From the NCBI RefSeq assembly GCF_900103585.1, contig NZ_FNHV01000011.1, positions 128,280 through 192,279 on the forward strand: a stretch of DNA of 64,000 bases, in the 5' to 3' direction. Positions 59,545-64,000 of this stretch are shown here, piece by piece. The notes beneath the pieces were generated by a model. It was not told the origin of the DNA. It worked only from the letters and a program-made list of their open reading frames with translations, and ran no database searches. Position numbers and translations under genes: made by a program. Position 1 is the stretch's first letter. Each line of letters begins with the position of its first letter. The stretch comes from Streptomyces sp. cf386. Its GTDB lineage: Bacteria; Actinomycetota; Actinomycetes; Streptomycetales; Streptomycetaceae.

Positions 59545-60036
59545 ATGAGCGCACCCGACGGCAGCCCGGTCGGCGCCGAACGCAGCATCGGCCAGCTGTT
59601 CGCCTCGGCGACGACCGAAATGTCGGCGCTGGTGCACGACGAGATCGCCCTGGCGAAGGCGCAGCTCAAGCAGGACGTCAAGCGCGGCGCGACGAGCGGC
59701 GGCGCGTTCACGGCGGCCGGAGCGGTGCTGGTGTTCTCCCTGCCGATGCTGAACTTCGCCCTCGCGTACGGCATTCGGACCTGGAGCGACTGGAACCTCG
59801 CGATCTGCTTCCTGTTGTCCTTCGCGGCGAACGTCATCGTCGCCCTCGTGCTCGCGCTGATCGGCGTCCTCTTCGCGAAGAAGGCCAAGAAGAGCAAGGG
59901 TCCGCAGAAGGTCGCCGCCTCGATGAAGGAGACGGCGGGCGTCCTGCAGAAGGCCAAGCCCCATCCGCGTCCGGCGCCGGAGCTGGAGGACCGGGCGCCC
60001 GCGGCCATCGAGGCTGTGGCACGCTCGTCGTCATGA
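59545..60036 (+). CDS. Actinobacterial holin-X-like membrane protein
   Basis: The 163-residue protein has two predicted membrane helices (AAGAVLVFSLPMLNFALAYG and IVALVLALIGVLFAKKAKK region) after an amphipathic N-terminal part (EMSALVHDEIALAKAQLKQD). It ends in a basic and Pro-rich tail. It matches the Phage_holin_3_6/Actino holin-X family, of which Rv3669 is a member. It is not linked to phage genes here. It overlaps the next gene by ATGA (60033–60036), so it is co-translated with the epoxide-hydrolase-like protein. Its role is unknown; it may organise the membrane. Confidence 0.82.
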   Translation: MSAPDGSPVGAERSIGQLFASATTEMSALVHDEIALAKAQLKQDVKRGATSGGAFTAAGAVLVFSLPMLNFALAYGIRTWSDWNLAICFLLSFAANVIVALVLALIGVLFAKKAKKSKGPQKVAASMKETAGVLQKAKPHPRPAPELEDRAPAAIEAVARSSS

Positions 60037-60983
60037 CGGATCCCGCCACCCCTTCGGCCCAACCCGCCTCGGTCGTACGACTGGACGTCCCCGGCGGGAA
60101 AGAGGTGACCCACCGGGACGTGGCCGCCAACGGTGCGCGCTTCCACATCGCGGAGATGGGCGACGGCCCGCTGGTCCTGCTGCTGCACGGCTTCCCGCAG
60201 TTCTGGTGGACCTGGCGGCACCAGCTCGTCGCCCTCTCCGACGCGGGCTTCAGGGCGGTGGCGATGGACCTCAGGGGGGTCGGCGGCAGCGACCGTACGC
60301 CGCGTGGTTACGACCCGGCCAACCTCGCCCTCGACATCACCGGCGTGATCCGCTCCCTCGGCGAGCCCGACGCCGCGCTGGTCGGCCACGACCTGGGCGG
60401 CTATCTGGCGTGGACGGCGGCCGTGATGCGCCCCAAGCTCGTCCGGCGGCTCGCGGTCGCGTCCATGCCGCATCCGCGGCGCTGGCGCTCGGCGATGCTC
60501 TCGGACGTCAAGCAGACGAGTGCGAGTTCCTACATCTGGGGGTTCCAGCGGCCCTGGATCCCCGAGCGACAACTGACCGCCGACGACGGGGCGCTGGTCG
60601 CCCGGCTGATCCGGGACTGGTCGGGTCCGCGCCTGCCGGACGACGACGCGGTGGACACGTACCGTCGCGCGATCTGCATCCCGTCGACGGCGCACTGCTC
60701 CATCGAGCCGTACCGCTGGATGGTGCGCTCGCTGGCCCGCCCCGACGGCATCCAGTTCAACCGCCGTATGAAGCGGCCGGTCCGTGTGCCGACGCTGCAT
60801 CTGCACGGCTCCCTCGACCCCGTGATGCGCACGCGCAGCGCGGCCGGCTCAGGCGAGTACGTCGAAGCGCCGTATCGCTGGCGGCTGTTCGACGGGCTGG
60901 GGCACTTCCCTCATGAGGAGGACCCGGTCGCGTTCTCGGCCGAACTGATCAACTGGCTGAAAGACCCGGAACCCGATCGGTGA
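60033..60983 (+). CDS. Epoxide-hydrolase-like alpha/beta hydrolase
   Basis: This 316-residue alpha/beta hydrolase has an Asp nucleophile (D120 in VGHDLGGYLAW), as in epoxide hydrolases and haloalkane dehalogenases. The oxyanion motif is HGFPQFWWTW and the base His lies in GLGHFPHEEDP. The acid is probably the Asp in HLHGSLDPV. It corresponds to EphE (Rv3670), which has the same neighbours (holin-like before, MarP after). ATGA overlap with the upstream gene marks translational coupling. It opens epoxide rings; the physiological substrate is unknown. Confidence 0.88.
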   Translation: MTDPATPSAQPASVVRLDVPGGKEVTHRDVAANGARFHIAEMGDGPLVLLLHGFPQFWWTWRHQLVALSDAGFRAVAMDLRGVGGSDRTPRGYDPANLALDITGVIRSLGEPDAALVGHDLGGYLAWTAAVMRPKLVRRLAVASMPHPRRWRSAMLSDVKQTSASSYIWGFQRPWIPERQLTADDGALVARLIRDWSGPRLPDDDAVDTYRRAICIPSTAHCSIEPYRWMVRSLARPDGIQFNRRMKRPVRVPTLHLHGSLDPVMRTRSAAGSGEYVEAPYRWRLFDGLGHFPHEEDPVAFSAELINWLKDPEPDR

Positions 60984-61110
60984 CCGCGCCGATGCGCCCG
61001 GTATCCGGAACTGAACACCTGTCCTACGAACAGCCAATTGCCTGGCGCATAGGCCAATTGGGCGCCCTGGAGGCGGTTATCGACCTTGGGGCAGGGGCAG
61101 ACGTCGGGGT

Positions 61111-61293
61111 ATGGGCTGGACGCACGACTACAGTGACGCAGCACGCAATCGCCGCTCGGCCGGAGGGCTGAGCTCCCACCAGCGAGGCAGCGCCCCGCAG
61201 ATGCCGGGCTCAGACCTACGGGTGGGCATTCCGCGCATTCTGCGCCGCCGGGCCCGCTGGGTCTCGGTGCGCCTGCGCCACCCGCGCGGCTGA
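61111..61293 (+). CDS. Possible small basic protein
   Basis: An open frame of 60 codons begins with MGWTHDYSDAARNRRSAGG and ends in an Arg-rich stretch (RILRRRARWVSVRLRHPRG). GGGG stands a few bases before the ATG. It lies in the 427-base gap between convergent genes. I recall similar short actinomycete proteins but cannot confirm conservation. It is not excluded that this is a GC-rich chance frame; the Arg-rich end is typical of such artefacts. Confidence 0.35.
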   Translation: MGWTHDYSDAARNRRSAGGLSSHQRGSAPQMPGSDLRVGIPRILRRRARWVSVRLRHPRG

Positions 61294-61339
61294 CCTGCCG
61301 CCTTTCCACGACCGGGCTCACCCGCCCCGCGACCAGGGC

Positions 61340-61409
61340 TCACGCCCTTCGGCTCGCGGGGCCCGACAGCCCCTTCGGCACTCGGGCTCAACAGCCCTTC
61401 GGCACTCGG
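61340..61409. repeat. Tandem CCCTTCGGC repeats at the 3' end of the protease gene
   Basis: ACAGCCCCTTCGGCACTCGG (61366–61385) and ACAGCCCTTCGGCACTCGG (61391–61409) are near-identical, and a third, weaker copy is TCACGCCCTTCGGCTCGCGG (61340–61359). They end one base before the stop codon region of the MarP-like gene, on its 3' side. They look like slippage-generated copies and could form alternative hairpins ending the transcript. Confidence 0.65.
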
Positions 61410-61410
61410 C

Positions 61411-62610
61411 CTACAGCGCGCAGCTGTCGCTGTCCACCTGCTGGTTGGCGGTACGGCCCTTGACGATGTCCTCCTGGATCTCGTCCGCGGTGAGGGCGTA
61501 GCCGGTGTTGGCGTCGTCGAGCGACTTGGCGAAGACCACGCCGTACACCTTGCCTTCGGGCGTGAGCAGCGGGCCGCCGGAGTTGCCCTGGCGGACGGTC
61601 GCGTACAGCGAGTAGACGTCACGGCGCACGGTGCCGCGGTGGTAGATGTCCGGGCCGTTGGCCGGGAGGCGGCCACGCACGCGGGCGGCACGCACGTCGT
61701 ACGCCCCGTTCTCCGGGAAGCCCGCGATGATCGCGCTGTCGCCGCTCTGGGCGTCGGTGGTGGAGAACCGCAGCACGGGCGCCTTCATGTCCGGCACGTC
61801 GAGTACGGCGATGTCGCGCTCCCAGTCGTAGAGGACGACCGTCGCGTCGTACTTCCTGCCCTCGCCGCCTATCTGGACGGTGGGTTCGTCGACACCGCCG
61901 ACCACATGTGCGTTGGTCATGACGCGGCGGTCGGCGAAGACGAAGCCGGTGCCCTCCAGGACCTTGCCGCAACTCGTCGCCGTGCCCATGACCTTGACGA
62001 TGGAACGCTGCGCGCGGGTGGCCACCGGGCTGTTGGCCAGGGCCGGATCGGGCGGCCGGACGTCGTTGATCGGCTCGTTCGAGAACGGGCTGAAGACCTG
62101 TGGGAAGCCGTTCTGCGCGAGGACCGAGGAGAAGTCCGCGAACCAGGTGTCCGCCTGGTCGGGCAGCGCCCGTGACACCCCGAGGAGCACCTTGGAATTA
62201 CGGACCTCCTTGCCGAGCGTCGGCAGCGTCGTCCCGGCGAGCGCGGAACCGATCAACCAGGCGACGAGCAGCATCGCGACGACGTTGACGAGGGCGCCGC
62301 CGGTCGCGTCCAGGGCGCGGGCCGGCGACCAGGTGATGTACCGGCGCAGCTTGTTGCCGAGGTGGGTGGTCAGGGCCTGGCCGACGGAGGCGCAGACGAT
62401 CACAACGACGACCGCGACGACGGCGGCGGTCGTGCTCACCTCGGCGTTGTCGGTCAGCGCGTCCCAGATGACCGGGAGCAGATACACGGCCACGAGACCG
62501 CCGCCGAGGAAGCCGATCACCGACAGGATGCCGACGACGAAGCCCTGGCGATAGCCGACGATCGCGAACCACACGGCGGCGACCAGCAACAGGATGTCCA
62601 GCACGTTCAC
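61411..62610 (-). CDS. MarP-like membrane serine protease
   Basis: This protein of 399 residues has an N-terminal CvpA-type membrane part of four helices (LDILLLVAAVWFAIVGYRQG and following) and a C-terminal chymotrypsin-like domain outside the membrane. The triad is His in VMTNAHVVGG, Asp in WERDIAVLDV and Ser in RQGNSGGPLL. Two Cys (ATSCGKVLEG and DSDSCAL) may form the disulfide that stabilises the active state. It corresponds to Rv3671c (MarP), which protects M. tuberculosis against acid and oxidative stress. A signal is not needed because helices anchor it. The gene is convergent with the epoxide-hydrolase gene. Confidence 0.93.
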   Translation of the reverse strand: MNVLDILLLVAAVWFAIVGYRQGFVVGILSVIGFLGGGLVAVYLLPVIWDALTDNAEVSTTAAVVAVVVVIVCASVGQALTTHLGNKLRRYITWSPARALDATGGALVNVVAMLLVAWLIGSALAGTTLPTLGKEVRNSKVLLGVSRALPDQADTWFADFSSVLAQNGFPQVFSPFSNEPINDVRPPDPALANSPVATRAQRSIVKVMGTATSCGKVLEGTGFVFADRRVMTNAHVVGGVDEPTVQIGGEGRKYDATVVLYDWERDIAVLDVPDMKAPVLRFSTTDAQSGDSAIIAGFPENGAYDVRAARVRGRLPANGPDIYHRGTVRRDVYSLYATVRQGNSGGPLLTPEGKVYGVVFAKSLDDANTGYALTADEIQEDIVKGRTANQQVDSDSCAL

Positions 62611-62666
62611 CGGTTCTAGCCTCGCCTCATCACTTTTCGCTCACCACGGGTCGGCCGCGGGCCCGG

Positions 62667-62720
62667 CCCGCCACACAGCGGAAACCCGCCACGCAGCAGA
62701 AACCCGCCACACAGCGGAAT
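62667..62720. repeat. Three tandem 18-base repeats before the protease gene
   Basis: CCCGCCACACAGCGGAAA (62667–62684), CCCGCCACGCAGCAGAAA (62685–62702) and CCCGCCACACAGCGGAAT (62703–62720) follow without spacing. They lie 57–110 bases upstream of the MarP-like start, between it and the NUDIX stop. The outer copies are more alike than the middle one. They may be a tandem operator or an expanded neutral sequence. Confidence 0.75.
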
Positions 62721-62766
62721 TCGGACACAACGGCCCCCGGGATGACACAGCACGGCAGACACCCTG

Positions 62767-63462
62767 TCATGACCGCCAGTCGAGCGGGACCTGCTTGCCC
62801 CGGTCCCAGGGCTGCTCCCAGCCCGAGAAATGCAGCAGGCGGTCGATGATCCCGGCCGTGAAGCCCCAGACCAGGGCCGATTCGACCAGAAATGCCGGAC
62901 CTCGGTGGCCGCTGGGGTGGACGGTGGTGGCGCGGTTGTCCGGGTTCGTGAGATCCGCCACGGGGACGGTGAAGACGCGGGCCGTCTCATTCGGATCGAC
63001 GACGTCGACCGGGCTCGGCTCGCGCCACCAGCCCAGCACCGACGTGACCACGAAGCCGCTGACCGGGATGTACAGCTTGGGCAGCACCCCGAAGAGCTGG
63101 ACACCGCTCGGATCGAGCCCGGTCTCCTCCTCGGCCTCGCGGAGAGCAGCCCGCAACGGCCCGTCGGCCTGTGGGTCGCCGTCCTCGGGGTCGAGGGCGC
63201 CACCGGGGAAAGAGGGCTGTCCGGCGTGCGAGCGCAGGGAGCTGGCCCGCTCCATGAGCAACAGCTCGGGCCCGCGCTCCCCCTCGCCGAAGAGGATCAG
63301 TACGGCGGACTGGCGCCCCGCGCCGTTCTCCGGCGGCAGGAATCGGCTCAGCTCCAGCGGCTCGACGGTCTCCACCACCCGCACCACCGGATCCAGCCAG
63401 CCTGGCAGCCCCTCCTTGCTGATCACCACCGGTCCGTCCTGCGTATCGCTCACGCGCGTCAT
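62767..63462 (-). CDS. NUDIX hydrolase, CoA pyrophosphatase type
   Basis: This 231-residue NUDIX enzyme carries the CoA-specific signature LLLMERASSLRSHAGQPSFP followed by the NUDIX box GG…PLRAALREAEEETGLD. The REAEEETG core is intact, giving the metal-binding Glu pair. The ATG at 63462 has no strong ribosome site but begins the conserved region; upstream open sequence is an Arg-rich shadow. It corresponds to Rv3672c. It hydrolyses CoA or related nucleoside diphosphates, perhaps to remove oxidised CoA. It is downstream of nth on the same strand. Confidence 0.9.
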   Translation of the reverse strand: MTRVSDTQDGPVVISKEGLPGWLDPVVRVVETVEPLELSRFLPPENGAGRQSAVLILFGEGERGPELLLMERASSLRSHAGQPSFPGGALDPEDGDPQADGPLRAALREAEEETGLDPSGVQLFGVLPKLYIPVSGFVVTSVLGWWREPSPVDVVDPNETARVFTVPVADLTNPDNRATTVHPSGHRGPAFLVESALVWGFTAGIIDRLLHFSGWEQPWDRGKQVPLDWRS

Positions 63463-63568
63463 CGCCACCCCCGTCGTCCTGTCGAGTCCAACGCCCGAGG
63501 GCACCGAGATCGTTCCGGCCGGACGGCAGGAGGGCCCGACAGCGCCCGGCTCTGCCCGGTTCCCACCG

Positions 63569-64000
63569 TCATCCGGCCCCCAGGGGCGGGGCCGGCTTGC
63601 CGCCCGCGTCCAAGTAGGACTGCGGGGGCCTGAGGCGCTGGCCGGGGAAGCCGCCCTTCTCGTACTTGAGGAGCTTCTTCGCCTTCTCCGGGTCCGTCTC
63701 GCCCTCGCCGTACGCCGGGCAGAGCGGCGCAATGGGGCAGGCGCCGCACGCGGGCTTGCGGGCGTGGCAGATACGGCGGCCGTGCCAGATCACGTGGTGC
63801 GAGAGGTCCGTCCAGTCGCTCTTGGGGAACAGCTCGCCGATCTCGGCCTCGATCTTGTCGGGGTCCGTCTGCTCGGTCCACTGCCAGCGCCGCACCAGCC
63901 GCTGGAAGTGCGTGTCCACGGTGATGCCGGGGCGGCCGAAGGCGTTGCCGAGCACGACGAAGGCCGTCTTGCGGCCGACGCCGGGCAGCTTGACCAGGTC
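63569..64000 (-). CDS. nth: Endonuclease III (3' part, cut by the window)
   Basis: This DNA glycosylase/AP lyase of base-excision repair acts on oxidised pyrimidines. Only the C-terminal about 143 residues are inside. The HhH motif with the catalytic Lys is at the very edge ([12 protein letters not shown]). The active-site Asp is in [11 protein letters not shown]. The iron-sulfur Cys set is [17 protein letters not shown] (C-x6-C-x2-C-x5-C). A basic tail of about 45 residues ([18 protein letters not shown]) follows the cluster. The gene starts beyond position 64,000 on the minus strand. The position matches Rv3674c. Confidence 0.95.
   Translation of the reverse strand, partial: DLVKLPGVGRKTAFVVLGNAFGRPGITVDTHFQRLVRRWQWTEQTDPDKIEAEIGELFPKSDWTDLSHHVIWHGRRICHARKPACGACPIAPLCPAYGEGETDPEKAKKLLKYEKGGFPGQRLRPPQSYLDAGGKPAPPLGAG

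Noticed and set aside
59545-60036. Prophage holin gene
   Set aside because: No phage genes surround it and the same family member sits at the equivalent site in M. tuberculosis, so it is a core membrane protein.
1-64000. CRISPR array
   Set aside because: The tandem repeats seen (18-mers, 35-mers, hexamers) are contiguous without unique spacers, and there are no cas genes.

Overview
The window is high-GC actinobacterial chromosome, almost certainly Streptomyces. Gene starts are often GTG or TTG, gene ends overlap by ATGA or GTGA, and the order of marker genes matches the Streptomyces coelicolor topA–bldG–acs–nhaA–nth neighbourhood (SCO354x–SCO356x from memory) and its Mycobacterium tuberculosis counterpart (Rv3644c–Rv3674c). 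Names and synteny come from recalled family knowledge; no database search was run.

The left third (1–19,000) is accessory. It starts with an ActVA-ORF5/acyl-CoA-dehydrogenase-like flavoprotein, a Tat-exported protein and an HSL-type esterase. A locus that looks like secondary metabolism follows: WrbA-type flavodoxin, SARP activator, Sfp-type phosphopantetheinyl transferase translationally coupled to an unrecognised 420-residue protein, a type II polyketide acyl carrier protein, a short-chain dehydrogenase, an adenosine-kinase-like PfkB enzyme, a second MetK and a 14-TM drug exporter. No ketosynthase is present. Next is a two-gene operon (13,585–18,968) of a cyclase-homology-domain protein and a 1480-residue STAND NTPase with a long helical-repeat C-terminus. 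It lies against the 3' side of tRNA-Thr(CGU) and is the best candidate for an undescribed (possibly defence or self/non-self) system.

From the tRNA rightward (19,045–64,000) the order is conserved core: secreted tripeptidyl-aminopeptidase-like hydrolase, DNA polymerase III delta prime, a giant membrane/thymidylate kinase fusion, topoisomerase I, a small membrane protein, a graveyard of kinase and ABC-transporter remnants (29,300–31,340), a methyltransferase, a lipoprotein, the proton-pumping pyrophosphatase, an anti-sigma factor with BldG, the 'helicase/secretion neighbourhood' DEAH helicase, and a seven-gene Tad/Flp pilus operon (CpaE-like, TadA, TadB, TadC, Flp-type pilin, two TadE-like proteins). 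The 6C small RNA lies between the CpaE-like gene and a HAD phosphatase, and a structured 6S-like RNA candidate follows that phosphatase. Then come a degenerate Fic-like protein, a CooC/MinD-type ATPase, a deacetylase-like lipoprotein, a SulP–STAS–carbonic anhydrase fusion, acetyl-CoA synthetase, an inserted metallopeptidase gene, NhaA, an Actinobacterial holin-X-like protein, an epoxide-hydrolase-like enzyme, a MarP-like membrane serine protease, a CoA-type NUDIX hydrolase and the 3' part of nth, cut by the window end.

Regulatory signals that can be read directly include a near-consensus DasR-like box before acs, two iron-box-like half sites before nhaA, a consensus vegetative promoter before the exporter, a palindrome on a probable leaderless start, heptameric tandem repeats before the pilin gene, and several strong hairpin terminators.
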